Positions 50,748 through 59,292 of a DNA stretch of 64,000 nucleotides are shown in pieces. Source of the stretch: RBG-16-66-20 sp040752005 (GTDB lineage: Bacteria; Pseudomonadota; Gammaproteobacteria; Burkholderiales; SG8-39); assembly GCA_040752005.1 (NCBI GenBank), contig JBFMFX010000013.1, forward strand, positions 41,013 to 105,012, written 5' to 3'. The position numbers and the translations under genes were made by a program. The stretch's first letter is position 1; each line of letters opens with the position of its first letter. The notes beneath the pieces were generated by a model. The model did not search any database, was not told the DNA's origin, and saw only the letters and a program-made list of their open reading frames with translations.

Positions 50748-51563
50748 ATGGCTGCAAGTCCCGAAATCCGCAACATGGCGCTGTTCTGCGACTTCGAGAA
50801 CGTCGCGCTCGGTGTGCAGGAAGCGAAGTACGACAAGTTCGACATCGCGCGCGTGCTCGAGCGGCTGCTGCTCAAGGGCTCGATCGTGGTGAAAAAGGCC
50901 TACTGCGACTGGGCGCGCTACAAGGAATTCAAGGCGGCGATGCACGCCGCGGCGTTCGAGCTGATCGAGATCCCGCACGTGCGCCAGTCGGGCAAGAACT
51001 CGGCCGACATCCGCATGGTGGTGGACGCGCTCGACCTGTGCTACACGAAGAGCCACGTGGACACTTTCGTCATCATCAGCGGCGATTCGGACTTCTCGCC
51101 GCTGGTGTCGAAGCTGCGGGAAAACAACAAGACCGTGATCGGCGTCGGAGTCAAGAACTCCTCCAGCGACCTGCTCATCGCCAACTGCGATGAGTTCATC
51201 TACTACGACGACCTGGTGCGCGAGGACGAAGCGAAGCGCCGGGCGCAAAAGAAGCGCCGCGAGGGCCAGAAGGCGGCGGCGCCGGGCGCGCCCGGCGAGG
51301 ACAAGGCGCAGGAGGCGTTCGACCTGGTGCTGGAAACGTTCGATGCGCTGGTCGCCGAGCGCGGCGAAGGCGAGAAAATCTGGGGTTCGATGGTGAAGCA
51401 GGCGCTCAAGCGCAGAAAACCCGGGTTCAACGAGTCTTACTATGGCTTTCGCGCCTTCTCCGAACTGCTGGAGGAGGCCGAGCGCCGGGGGCTCCTGCGC
51501 CTGGAGCCGGACGAGAAGTCCGGCGGCTACGTCCTGCGCCGCGTCGAGCGGCCGGCGCACTGA
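50748..51563 (+). CDS. NYN-domain (LabA/DUF88) protein with C-terminal OST-HTH/LOTUS domain
   Basis: 271 aa. NYN PIN-like nuclease fold with conserved acidic residues (ALFCDFENVA, KNSADIRMVVDA, IISGDSDFSPLVSKL) at about 10-160, a charged Lys/Arg linker, and a LOTUS-like RNA-binding domain (about 185-265: FDLVLETFDALVAERGEGE, YYGFRAFSELLEEAERRG). Probable RNA-processing or degradation enzyme; bacterial substrates are not established. Confidence 0.9.
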   Translation: MAASPEIRNMALFCDFENVALGVQEAKYDKFDIARVLERLLLKGSIVVKKAYCDWARYKEFKAAMHAAAFELIEIPHVRQSGKNSADIRMVVDALDLCYTKSHVDTFVIISGDSDFSPLVSKLRENNKTVIGVGVKNSSSDLLIANCDEFIYYDDLVREDEAKRRAQKKRREGQKAAAPGAPGEDKAQEAFDLVLETFDALVAERGEGEKIWGSMVKQALKRRKPGFNESYYGFRAFSELLEEAERRGLLRLEPDEKSGGYVLRRVERPAH

Positions 51564-51576
51564 CCGGCGCGGGTCG

Positions 51577-52251
51577 CTATTCCGGATTGAGCTGCCGGTA
51601 GACGGCTTCGGCGACCGCCAGCAGGCGCTCCTTCGGGATGTCCGCGGAGGAAAGCGCGTAGCCGAACCGCCGGTCGATCCAGTAGAACACCTTGACGTTG
51701 CCCTCGGCCTGGTAACGGAAAGCGGTCTCGCGGTTCTCGCGCCCGTCGGTGCGCACGTAGAGCGTCACGCGCGTGCCCTGCTTGCACTGGTACATGAACT
51801 GCGCGACCGGACCGCTGTCTCCCGGCAGCAGGCGCCCGCCGACCAGGCTGTAGCCCACTTCTTCGAGCTTCGGTGCGCGCACCGGGGCGCCGAGGCGCTT
51901 GGAGAGCCATGCGACCAGATGCGCCTCCTGGTCCGCGCCCACCTCGACCGGATGGCGCACCTCCGGCGAGTACGTCGCGTGCGCGATCGCAGCGCGCTTG
52001 ACGAACGCCGGCGCCTCCGCCTGTACCGGAAGCGGCGCGCGCTCGCCGCGCAACTGCCACGCGGCGAGCGCGCCGAGTGCCGCGCCAACGGCGACGAAGC
52101 CTGCCGCGCGCGCCAGGCCGCGCCAGCGCGAGCCCCCGCCCGCGATGCGCAGGCGCTCCGGCACCGGTTCGCCGAGCACCGGGTCGTACAGCTCGTGCAA
52201 CGCCTCCGACAGCGCCTTCAGCTCGGCGTCCTTTTGCGGCTCGCTTTCCAT
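51577..52251 (-). CDS. Membrane anti-sigma factor
   Basis: 224 aa. Short cytoplasmic N-terminus (ALSEALHELYDPVLGEPVPERL), one transmembrane helix (about 48-67) and a periplasmic domain (SPEVRHPVEVGADQEAHLVAW, LSKRLG, YQCKQGTRVTLYV) as found in anti-sigma factors of the FecR-like/RsiW-like sets of betaproteobacteria. It is encoded 6 bases after the sigma gene. A ZAS zinc motif is not visible. Confidence 0.88.
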   Translation of the reverse strand: MESEPQKDAELKALSEALHELYDPVLGEPVPERLRIAGGGSRWRGLARAAGFVAVGAALGALAAWQLRGERAPLPVQAEAPAFVKRAAIAHATYSPEVRHPVEVGADQEAHLVAWLSKRLGAPVRAPKLEEVGYSLVGGRLLPGDSGPVAQFMYQCKQGTRVTLYVRTDGRENRETAFRYQAEGNVKVFYWIDRRFGYALSSADIPKERLLAVAEAVYRQLNPE

Positions 52252-52257
52252 GTCACC

Positions 52258-52758
52258 CTACTTCACCACATGCAGCCGGGCGCCGGCGGGCAGCCCGGCG
52301 AGCATCGCGCGCAGCTTCTCGCGCGCGCGCGACAGACGCGACATCACGGTGCCGATCGGGACGCCGAGCGCGCGCGCCGCCTCGCCGTAGCTCATGTCCT
52401 CCAGCGCGACCAGCAGCAGCACCTCGCGCTGCTCCGGCGGCAGGCGCCGCAGCGCCCGCTCCAGGTCGCGCAGGTCGAGCGCATCGGCCTCGCGCCCCGG
52501 CTGCGCGAGTTCCGGTATCTCCTCTTCGAGCGGCGCGACCGGACGCGCCGCGCGCAACTGATTGACGTACACGTTGTGCATCACCGTAAAGAGCCAGGCG
52601 CGCAGGTCGGTGCCGCGCCGGTAGAGATGGAGCTTCGCCAGGGCGCGCTCCAGCGTGTCCTGCACAAGGTCATCGGCCGCCGCCGCGTCGCCCACGAGCG
52701 CGCGCGCGTAGCGGCGCAGCCGCGGGATCAGCCTGACGATCTCCTGCGCGTCGCCCAT
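52258..52758 (-). CDS. ECF-family RNA polymerase sigma factor
   Basis: 166 aa. Region 2 (DLVQDTLERALAKLHLYRRG, DLRAWLFTVMHNVYVNQLRA) and region 4 (RLPPEQREVLLLVALEDMSY, GEAARALGVPIGTVMSRLSR). Controlled by the anti-sigma encoded next to it. Its regulon is not known from the sequence; the divergent small exported protein is a candidate. Confidence 0.93.
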   Translation of the reverse strand: MGDAQEIVRLIPRLRRYARALVGDAAAADDLVQDTLERALAKLHLYRRGTDLRAWLFTVMHNVYVNQLRAARPVAPLEEEIPELAQPGREADALDLRDLERALRRLPPEQREVLLLVALEDMSYGEAARALGVPIGTVMSRLSRAREKLRAMLAGLPAGARLHVVK

Positions 52759-52785
52759 GTCTGATAACAGTGTAGCGCTGCCGTT

Positions 52786-52808
52786 ATTCCCGCCGGCGCC
52801 GGCGGAAT
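52786..52808. promoter_or_regulatory. Near-perfect inverted repeat in the sigma/small-protein divergent region
   Basis: ATTCC-C-GCCGGC-GCCGGC-GGAAT: an inverted repeat with one unpaired base, 28 bases upstream of the sigma gene start. It could be an operator or part of a leader. In 70% GC DNA the GCCGGC part alone is not significant; the matching ATTCC/GGAAT ends make it more notable. Confidence 0.3.
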
Positions 52809-52903
52809 ACCGGGCCGCTGGCGCTGTTTACGGTTGTGTTGGCGCCCGCTCCGGCGCGGGCGCGCAACATCCGGTCATTCAACGTTCGAACAGGAGACGA
52901 GTC

Positions 52904-53155
52904 ATGAAACGACATGGTCCGGCCATCGCGCTCGCCGCGCTTCTGGCGCTGGCAAGCGGCCCGGCGCTGGCGAGCAGCTGCCCGAAAGAGATGAAGGCGA
53001 TTGACGACGCGCTGCCCGCGGCGAAGCTCGACATGGCCAAGATGGACGAAGTGAAGAAGCTGCGCGCCGAGGGCGAGGCGCACCACAAGGCCGGCAGGCA
53101 CGCCGAGTCCATGGCCGCGCTCGCAAAGGCGAAGGCGATCCTCGGCATCAAGTAG
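52904..53155 (+). CDS. Small exported protein, divergent from ECF sigma
   Basis: 83 aa. Signal peptide (ALLALASGPALASS), one Cys right after it (SSCPKEM), then a Lys/Ala/Met helical segment ending KAKAILGIK. GGAGACGAG precedes ATG at 52904. The gene ends in a strong terminator. No family recognised; Ala/Lys helical periplasmic proteins of this kind are common in betaproteobacteria. Confidence 0.75.
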   Translation: MKRHGPAIALAALLALASGPALASSCPKEMKAIDDALPAAKLDMAKMDEVKKLRAEGEAHHKAGRHAESMAALAKAKAILGIK

Positions 53156-53160
53156 CGGGG

Positions 53161-53202
53161 CGCCGCCCGCGGCGCGAACACCGCCTGCGGGCGGCGTTTT
53201 TT
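53161..53202 (+). terminator. Intrinsic terminator of the small exported protein gene
   Basis: 10-bp stem cgccgcccgc (53161-53170) with gcgggcggcg (53187-53196), 16-base loop, followed by six T (53197-53202). Six bases after the stop codon. Confidence 0.9.
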
Positions 53203-53208
53203 ATCCGC

Positions 53209-53844
53209 TCAGCGCAGTCCGGCGACGTACTCGGCGAGCGCCCGGATCTCGCCGTCGTTCAGCCGCACGGTCACCCCGCGCATCATGCCGTTCGGGTCGT
53301 TCGCCCGGGTGCCGGCGCGGAACGCCTTGAGCTGCGCCTCGATGTACTCCGCGTGCTGCCCAGCGATGCGCGGGTACTGGCTAGGGATGCCAGCGCCCGT
53401 CGGGCCATGGCAGCCGGCGCAGGCGGGAACGCCCGAGGCGATGATGCCGCCGCGGTAGATTCTCTGCCCGAGCGCGGCCGCCTCCTTGTCGCGCGCCACC
53501 GCGGGCTTCAGTTTTTGCGCGCTGTAATAAGCGGCGAGGTTGCGCATGTCATCTTCCGACAGCGCCGCCACCATGCCCGTCATCACCGCGCTTTCGCGTT
53601 CCGGTTTTCTGTTTCCCTGCGCCTTGAAACTCGCCATCTGTCTGAACAGATATTCCGGAATCTGCCCGGCGAGGTGCGGATTGGCCGGCGCAGGACTGTT
53701 GCCATCGGCGCCGTGGCACGCGGCGCAGACCTGGCTCGCGATGGCCTGTCCCTTGGCCGGATCCGGCTTCGCCGACGACTGCGCCAGCGCGCTGGCGGCG
53801 CAAGCCAAACCGACGCCGGCGGCGACCGCCCACGAACGGATCAT
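53209..53844 (-). CDS. Di-haem cytochrome c4
   Basis: 211 aa. Signal peptide and two class I cytochrome domains with CAACHGADG and CAGCHGPTG, distal Met in AVMTGMVAAL and NGMMRGVTV. Electron carrier between bc1 and terminal oxidases. Divergent from engB with a 70-base gap. Confidence 0.95.
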   Translation of the reverse strand: MIRSWAVAAGVGLACAASALAQSSAKPDPAKGQAIASQVCAACHGADGNSPAPANPHLAGQIPEYLFRQMASFKAQGNRKPERESAVMTGMVAALSEDDMRNLAAYYSAQKLKPAVARDKEAAALGQRIYRGGIIASGVPACAGCHGPTGAGIPSQYPRIAGQHAEYIEAQLKAFRAGTRANDPNGMMRGVTVRLNDGEIRALAEYVAGLR

Positions 53845-53914
53845 GCAGGAACTCCCTGATCAAGGCGTGCGAAAGCGGCGATTTTATTAGAATTTCCCCG
53901 CAAGCGGCGTACCG

Positions 53915-54604
53915 ATGTCGGTTTTTGGCGAAGTCCGGTTCCTCGCCTCGGCGGCCTCGCCCTCGGGTTTCCCGCCCGATGATCGGCCGGAGGTCGCATT
54001 CGCCGGACGCTCCAACGTCGGCAAGTCGAGCGCGATCAACGCGCTTGCCGGTCGCAGGCGCCTGGCGATCGCCAGCAAGACACCGGGTCGCACGCGCACG
54101 ATCAATTTCTTCGCGCTCGCGTCCGGCGCGCGGCTTGTGGATTTGCCCGGCTACGGCTTCGCCGCCGTGCCGCTCGCGATGCGCGCCGGTTGGGAAAAGC
54201 TCGTATCGGCGTACTTCTCCAGCCGCAGGTCGCTCGCCGGGGTCGTGGTGCTGATGGATGCGCGCCACCCGATGATGGTGCATGACCGCCGCCTGCTGCA
54301 GTGGCTGCGGCCGCTGCGTACCCGGCTTCTCGTTCTGCTGTCCAAGTCGGACCGACTCCCGCGCGCCGCCGCCGAGGCCGCGCGAACGGCCGTGAGCCGC
54401 GCGCTTTGCGAGGAAGCGGGCGAGGCCGAGGTCATCGTTTTTTCGGCCACCCGTGGGAGCGGTGTTGCCGAGGCGCGCGCGCTGCTGGAGCGCTGGCTCG
54501 GGGAATGGCCCGGAGAAAAAAAAGGGCAGCGGGGCGCTGGCCCCGCGGCCCGGAATAAAAGACCCCCGGTAAAGGGGAAAGCAACCGGGGGCGAAGCGCC
54601 TTGA
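53915..54604 (+). CDS. engB: Ribosome-biogenesis GTPase EngB/YihA
   Basis: 229 aa. G1 GRSNVGKSSAINAL, G3 DLPGYGFA, G4 SKSD, G5-like VIVFSATRGSG. The family usually ends around residue 205; here a basic, Gly/Pro-rich tail of about 25 residues is encoded by a segment that also folds into the first hairpin of the hemB leader, so the tail is probably not conserved. Confidence 0.93.
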   Translation: MSVFGEVRFLASAASPSGFPPDDRPEVAFAGRSNVGKSSAINALAGRRRLAIASKTPGRTRTINFFALASGARLVDLPGYGFAAVPLAMRAGWEKLVSAYFSSRRSLAGVVVLMDARHPMMVHDRRLLQWLRPLRTRLLVLLSKSDRLPRAAAEAARTAVSRALCEEAGEAEVIVFSATRGSGVAEARALLERWLGEWPGEKKGQRGAGPAARNKRPPVKGKATGGEAP

Positions 54605-54642
54605 ATGGAATCAAGGCTACCCGCTCAGGGAGGAGAAGCGGG
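54563..54642 (+). promoter_or_regulatory. Structured leader upstream of hemB (candidate hemB RNA motif)
   Basis: Three consecutive stems: 54563-54570 with 54584-54591 (cccccggt/accggggg), 54598-54604 with 54611-54617 (gccttga/tcaaggc), and 54620-54625 with 54637-54642 (cccgct/agcggg), then a purine-rich GGAGACGG. A conserved hemB motif has been described upstream of betaproteobacterial hemB genes; I match it on position and organism group, not on a model search. It overlaps the last 42 bases of engB. Confidence 0.5.
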
Positions 54643-54741
54643 AGACGGCTTACGCCATCTGGCTTTATGATTCCCGCAGCGAAAAAAAGTTCCCGGCCGC
54701 CCCCCTCCGCATGCCCTTCTTGTCTGCCCGGAAATAGCGCC

Positions 54742-55740
54742 ATGACCCCGTACGCCGCCTTTCCCGCGATTCGCATGCGCCGCATGCGCAAGGACGAGTT
54801 CTCTCGCCGGCTGATGCGCGAGTCCTCGCTCAGCGCCGACGACCTCATCTATCCGGTTTTCATCATCGAGGGGAAAAACCGTACGGAGAAAGTGGCTTCC
54901 ATGCCCGGGGTCGAGCGTATGACCGTGGACCGGCTGCTGCGGCACGCCGAGCTGTGCGTCAAGGCGGGTATCCCGGTGCTTGCGCTGTTTCCCGCCATAG
55001 AGGCGCGGCTCAAGACCCCGGACGGCCGCGAGGCATGCAACCCGAAAGGGCTTGTGCCGCGCGCGGTGTCCGCGCTCAAAAAGCGCTTTCCCGAGCTCGG
55101 TGTCATGACTGATGTGGCGCTCGACCCGTACACCTCCCACGGCCAAGACGGGGTGGTGGACGGCACCGGGTACATCATCAACGACGTGACGCTCGCGGTG
55201 TTGGAGAAGCAGGCGCTGGTTCAGGCGGAGGCGGGCGTGGACATCGTCGCGCCCTCGGACATGATGGACGGACGAATCGGCCGCATCCGCCAAGCGCTGG
55301 AGGCGAAGGGCTACATCCACACACGGATCATGGCCTATTCGGCAAAGTATGCCTCGGGTTTCTACGGTCCGTTCCGCGAGGCGGTGCAATCGGCGAAGGC
55401 GCTCGGCCGCGCCGACAAGAAGACCTACCAGATGGACCCGGCCAACTCCGACGAGGCGCTGCGCGAGGTGGCGCTCGACCTCGCCGAAGGCGCGGACATG
55501 GTGATGGTGAAGCCGGGCATGCCGTACCTTGACATCGTGCGGCGGGTGAAGGACGAGTTCCGCGTGCCGACGTTCGTCTATCAGGTTTCGGGCGAGTACG
55601 CGATGCTGCGCGCGGCGATCGCCAATGGCTGGCTGCCCGAGTCGTGCGTCATGGAGTCGCTGCTCGCCTTCAAGCGCGCCGGCGCCGACGGCATCCTCAC
55701 CTACTTCGCGCTCGAGGCGGCGCGGGCGCTGAAGAGCTGA
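54742..55740 (+). CDS. hemB: Delta-aminolevulinic acid dehydratase HemB
   Basis: 332 aa, second common step of haem synthesis. Substrate-binding Lys in IMAYSAKYASGFYGPF and MVKPGMPYLD; the metal region is DVALDPYTSHGQDG, with Asp in place of the zinc-binding Cys, so this is a Mg-type enzyme. ATG at 54742 matches the family start (MTPYAAFPAIRMRRMR). Upstream in-frame sequence is leader RNA. Confidence 0.97.
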   Translation: MTPYAAFPAIRMRRMRKDEFSRRLMRESSLSADDLIYPVFIIEGKNRTEKVASMPGVERMTVDRLLRHAELCVKAGIPVLALFPAIEARLKTPDGREACNPKGLVPRAVSALKKRFPELGVMTDVALDPYTSHGQDGVVDGTGYIINDVTLAVLEKQALVQAEAGVDIVAPSDMMDGRIGRIRQALEAKGYIHTRIMAYSAKYASGFYGPFREAVQSAKALGRADKKTYQMDPANSDEALREVALDLAEGADMVMVKPGMPYLDIVRRVKDEFRVPTFVYQVSGEYAMLRAAIANGWLPESCVMESLLAFKRAGADGILTYFALEAARALKS

Positions 55741-55741
55741 C

Positions 55742-56578
55742 TCAGCCGAAGACGAGCGTCACGCCGCACGCGCGCTCGGCGTGCACGGCGCACGAGCCGT
55801 CGGCGAGCATGACCGGTTCGAACCCCCCGCGGCGCAGCGCCTGCGCCGCGCGGCCACGGTCGGCGACCCGGATGAAAAGCGCCGCGACGAGCGGCCGTGC
55901 CCGCCCCGGCAGCTCCACACCGGCGAGCCTGTGGCCGAGCTTCGCGCGCGAAGCAACGGCGATCGGCGCGCTGCCGGTGGCGATGAGCTTGCCTTCGGCG
56001 ATCGGCTGCGGGCGCACGTCGAACAGGCGCGCGTAGTCGCGCGCCGCGCCCGCGGGATCCTCGGCCACCACGGCGAGCGCCGCGATGCCGGTTGCGCCGT
56101 TGGCGTGCGCCTGATGCTCGGCGCGCCACACCAGCTCACGCGTGAAGTGCTGGCAGAGGAACGCGCGGCAGCCGGGCGTGGCCTGTACCGGCAGCTGCAC
56201 GATGCGGAAGGCGGCATCGCGCGCACCGTCGGCGAGCTGCACCGGGCGCGAAAAGTCAAGCGGCGGATCGGCACCGATGCCCGCCGCCGCCAGCTCGGCG
56301 TGGGCGGCGACCGCGTCGTCGGTGGCGAGCGCGAGCGCGGCGAGCCCGTCTCCGCGCGCGAGGAAATCCGAGTAGTAGGCGAGCGCCGGGTGCGGCCGCG
56401 GCACCGCCAGCAGCTCGACGTAATCGCGGCCGAACATGATGCAGTGGTTCTGCGAGCCGAGCGTGTGGTAGCCACGCGGCGTGAGCGCAAAGCCCATGCG
56501 CCGCCATGTCTCGCGCGCGCGCTCCAGATCGCGCACCGCGATCACCACATGGTCTATGCCGAGAAGGTGGCGGCGCAA
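55742..56578 (-). CDS. VOC (glyoxalase-like) superfamily protein
   Basis: 278 aa with two VOC half-domains; the first begins GIDHVVIAVRDLERARETWRR and contains GSQNHCIMFGRDYVELL, typical of the glyoxalase-like domain group whose function is unknown. The first in-frame codon that fits is TTG at 56578; the start is therefore uncertain. It follows dsbD by 8 bases and converges with hemB with a one-base gap. Confidence 0.85.
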   Translation of the reverse strand: MRRHLLGIDHVVIAVRDLERARETWRRMGFALTPRGYHTLGSQNHCIMFGRDYVELLAVPRPHPALAYYSDFLARGDGLAALALATDDAVAAHAELAAAGIGADPPLDFSRPVQLADGARDAAFRIVQLPVQATPGCRAFLCQHFTRELVWRAEHQAHANGATGIAALAVVAEDPAGAARDYARLFDVRPQPIAEGKLIATGSAPIAVASRAKLGHRLAGVELPGRARPLVAALFIRVADRGRAAQALRRGGFEPVMLADGSCAVHAERACGVTLVFG

Positions 56579-56586
56579 GCGCGCTT

Positions 56587-58152
56587 TCAGGGCCGCTCGC
56601 CGAGCGCGCGCTCAAGCGTGACCAGAAACCGCTCGGCGTTCTGGTAACCGATCACGCGCAGGCCGCGGATCTCCTCGCCGCGCGCGTCGAAGAACACGAT
56701 GCCCGGCGGGCCGAAGAGCCGAAAGCGCTGAAGCAGCGCCTTGTGCTCGGGCGTGTGGGCGGTGACGTCGGCCTGGAGCAGCAGCATCCGCTCGAGCTTC
56801 GCCTTCACGCGCGGATCGCTGAACGTGAGCGCCTCCATTTCCTTGCACGACACGCACCAGTCGGCGTAGAAGTCGAGCATCACCGGCCGCCCGGGAGACT
56901 GCAGCTTCGCCTCCAGTTCGGCGATTGAGTTGACGCGCACGAACTCCGTCGCACCGCTGCCCGGGCGCAGCACCGGCCAGGCGATCCAGACCGCCACCGC
57001 GAGCAGCAGCACGCCGAAGAAGCGCTTGACGTGCGCCATCCACGGCCCCGAGCGCGGCAGCAGGGCGCCTTCGGAGACGCCGACGGCGACGAGCGGCACG
57101 CCCATGCCGAGGGCCATGACAAAGAGCGCGGCGCCGCCGAGCGCCACGTCCTTCGTCTGCGCGATGTAGAGCAGCGCGCCCGCGAGCGGCGCCGCGACGC
57201 AGGGGCTGACGATCACCGCCGAGAGCGCGCCCATCGCCGCCACCGACGCGATACGCCCGCCGCGCAACCGTGCTTGGACCGCGGCCAGGCGCGTGTGCAG
57301 AAATCCGGGGAGCTGCAGCTCGTACAGGCCGAACATCGAGAGCGCGAGCGCGACAAAGACGAGCGCGAAGCCGACGAGCACCCAGGCGTTCTGCAGCACG
57401 GCGGCAAGATAGGCGCCCGACCATCCGGCGGCGACACCCGCCGCCGCATAGGCGAGGGCGACGCCGAGCACGTAGCTTGCGGAGAGCGCGAGGGCGCGCG
57501 CCTTGCCGATGCGCGCACCGTCGCCGACGATGATGCCCGACAGGATCGGGATCATCGGCAGCACGCAGGGCGTGAACGCGAGCAGCAGTCCGAAGCCGAG
57601 AAAGCTCGCGAGCACCACCAGCGTGCCGCCCGACTCGAACAGCCGCGCCACCTCGAAGTCGCTCGCCCGGCCCCAGAGCTCCACCAGCGCGTCCCAGCCC
57701 GCCGCGGAAGGCGCCGCCGCCGGCCCGCCGGTCGCATGCGCGGCAAGCCGCAGCGTCGCCTGCGATTCCATCGGCACGTAACACACCCCGGCGTCGGCGC
57801 AGCCCTGCGAGGTGACGGTGAGCCTTACCGTGCCGTCGTGGCGTTCCACCGGGACGCGGATCACGACGCTCTTGCGGTACGTTTCGACTTCGCCGAAGAA
57901 CTCGTCCTTGTGGCGCGTTCCGGGCGGCAGCTCGGGCGCCCCGAGCCTCGCGCCGGGCTGCGCGGCGAAGCGGAGCTTGTCGCGGTACAGGTAGTAGCCG
58001 TCCGCGATCAAAAAGCTCACCTCGATCGCGCTCGAATCGAGCGCGCGCGCGGACATCCGGAACGCCTGTTCCGGTTCGAGCAGGTCCTCCGGGTTGACCG
58101 CATGCGCGGTCCCGAGAACCAGGGCGACAAGCAGGGCAAGCAGCCGGATCAT
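56587..58152 (-). CDS. dsbD: Thiol:disulfide interchange protein DsbD, full length
   Basis: 521 aa: signal peptide, alpha domain with VTSQGCADAGVCYVP, eight-helix membrane beta domain with Cys in LAFTPCVLPMIP and VIVSPCVAAPLAG, and the gamma thioredoxin domain with FYADWCVSCKEME. Moves reducing equivalents from cytoplasm to periplasm. ATGA overlap with cutA upstream. A second, split version is encoded at 7.8-11.2 kb. Confidence 0.96.
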   Translation of the reverse strand: MIRLLALLVALVLGTAHAVNPEDLLEPEQAFRMSARALDSSAIEVSFLIADGYYLYRDKLRFAAQPGARLGAPELPPGTRHKDEFFGEVETYRKSVVIRVPVERHDGTVRLTVTSQGCADAGVCYVPMESQATLRLAAHATGGPAAAPSAAGWDALVELWGRASDFEVARLFESGGTLVVLASFLGFGLLLAFTPCVLPMIPILSGIIVGDGARIGKARALALSASYVLGVALAYAAAGVAAGWSGAYLAAVLQNAWVLVGFALVFVALALSMFGLYELQLPGFLHTRLAAVQARLRGGRIASVAAMGALSAVIVSPCVAAPLAGALLYIAQTKDVALGGAALFVMALGMGVPLVAVGVSEGALLPRSGPWMAHVKRFFGVLLLAVAVWIAWPVLRPGSGATEFVRVNSIAELEAKLQSPGRPVMLDFYADWCVSCKEMEALTFSDPRVKAKLERMLLLQADVTAHTPEHKALLQRFRLFGPPGIVFFDARGEEIRGLRVIGYQNAERFLVTLERALGERP

Positions 58153-58472
58153 GCCGATGGCGCGGTTTCCGCGGCCACCCAGTCGAGGTAGGCGGGCAGG
58201 CCGCGCTCGATTGGGACTGCGACGATCTCCGGAAGTTCGTACGGATGCGCCTGCCGGATCGCCGCCTCCATCGCCGGGTAGCGCTCGGCGGTGGTCTTGA
58301 TGAGCATCGGGTGCTCCTCGTCGTGCTGCACCGCACCCTTCCAGCGGTACACCGAGCGGCACGGCGCGAGGATGTTGACGCAGGCGGCGAGGCGGCGCTC
58401 GATCAGGAGATCGGCGATTTTCTCGGCGGCGGCGCGGTCAGGCAGGTTGGTGAGAACGAGCAGTGCGGACAT
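58149..58472 (-). CDS. cutA: Divalent-cation tolerance protein CutA
   Basis: 107 aa, standard length. LAACVNILAPCRSVYRWKG, EEHPMLIKTT and HPYELPEIVAVPI are the family signatures. Trimer, often copper-associated, though its physiological role is unsettled. Overlaps dsbD by ATGA and the epimerase-like gene by 35 bases. Confidence 0.96.
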   Translation of the reverse strand: MSALLVLTNLPDRAAAEKIADLLIERRLAACVNILAPCRSVYRWKGAVQHDEEHPMLIKTTAERYPAMEAAIRQAHPYELPEIVAVPIERGLPAYLDWVAAETAPSA

Positions 58473-59280
58473 CCTTCAATCCCTCGATGACGGTGGGGTA
58501 GGCAAGGCGCACCCCCAGCACGCGTTTCAGGCGCGTATTGTCCAGCAGCCGCGACTCGCCCATGAAGGAAAGCATCTCGGCCGGGATGCACGCCGCAGCC
58601 TCGCTGCGCGCTACGCGCGGCGGCCGCGCCAGGCCGGTGGCGTCGGCGACGAGATCGAGCCACTCGCCCAACTTCAGGCGGCTGTCGTCGGCGGCGTTGT
58701 AGATCCCGCCGGGCGCCTCCTCCTCTAGCGCGCGCACGGCGATCGCGGCGAGGTCGTCGGCGTGGATGTGGCTGGTGTAGACGTCGTCCTCCTCGCGCAG
58801 CACCGGAATCCCGCGGCGCAGGCGATCGAGCGGCAACCGGTCGGCGGCGTAGATCCCGGGCGCGCGCAGGATGACGAGCGCGATGCCGCGCGCCCCGCAC
58901 CACTCGGTGAGGCGGCGCTCGGCATCGGCGCGCCGCCGCGCCCGCGGCGTGCGCGGCTGAATCGGCCGGCTCTCGTCCACGAGCGCGCCGGCGCAGTCGC
59001 CGTACACGCCGCTCGTGCTGACGTACACGATCCGCGCCGGTAGAATGCGGCCCTTCGCGAGCGCCGCGAGCAGGTTCGCGGTGCGGGTGTCGGCTTCGCC
59101 CGAGGGCGGCGGCGGCGCACAATGCAGCACCGCCTCGGCCGCGAGGTCCGCAAGCGTCTCGGGCCGATCGAGGTCGAATCCGTCGGCGCGCGAGCCGCGC
59201 CGGCACTCGAAACGGGATTCGAGCGCCGGAAGCGCGCGGCGCGCGATGTCTCCGAAGCCCGCAATCAGGAGCCGCTTCAT
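58438..59280 (-). CDS. NAD-dependent epimerase/dehydratase-like protein
   Basis: 280 aa. Rossmann motif near the N-terminus (LLIAGFGDIARRALPAL), VYVSTSGVYGD with the Tyr of the SDR family partly kept, and THIHADDLAAI-type SHIHADDLAAI. The first Gly motif GFGDIA deviates from GxxGxxG, as in the YeeZ-like group. ATG at 59280 used; 59289 would add three residues. It diverges from the reductase gene with 12 bases between the starts. Confidence 0.85.
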   Translation of the reverse strand: MKRLLIAGFGDIARRALPALESRFECRRGSRADGFDLDRPETLADLAAEAVLHCAPPPPSGEADTRTANLLAALAKGRILPARIVYVSTSGVYGDCAGALVDESRPIQPRTPRARRRADAERRLTEWCGARGIALVILRAPGIYAADRLPLDRLRRGIPVLREEDDVYTSHIHADDLAAIAVRALEEEAPGGIYNAADDSRLKLGEWLDLVADATGLARPPRVARSEAAACIPAEMLSFMGESRLLDNTRLKRVLGVRLAYPTVIEGLKDVRTARSHQPA

Positions 59281-59292
59281 CGCGCCCATTTT

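Noticed and set aside
54601..54741. Longer HemB start
   Set aside because: The added sequence is the structured leader and the family start is at 54742.
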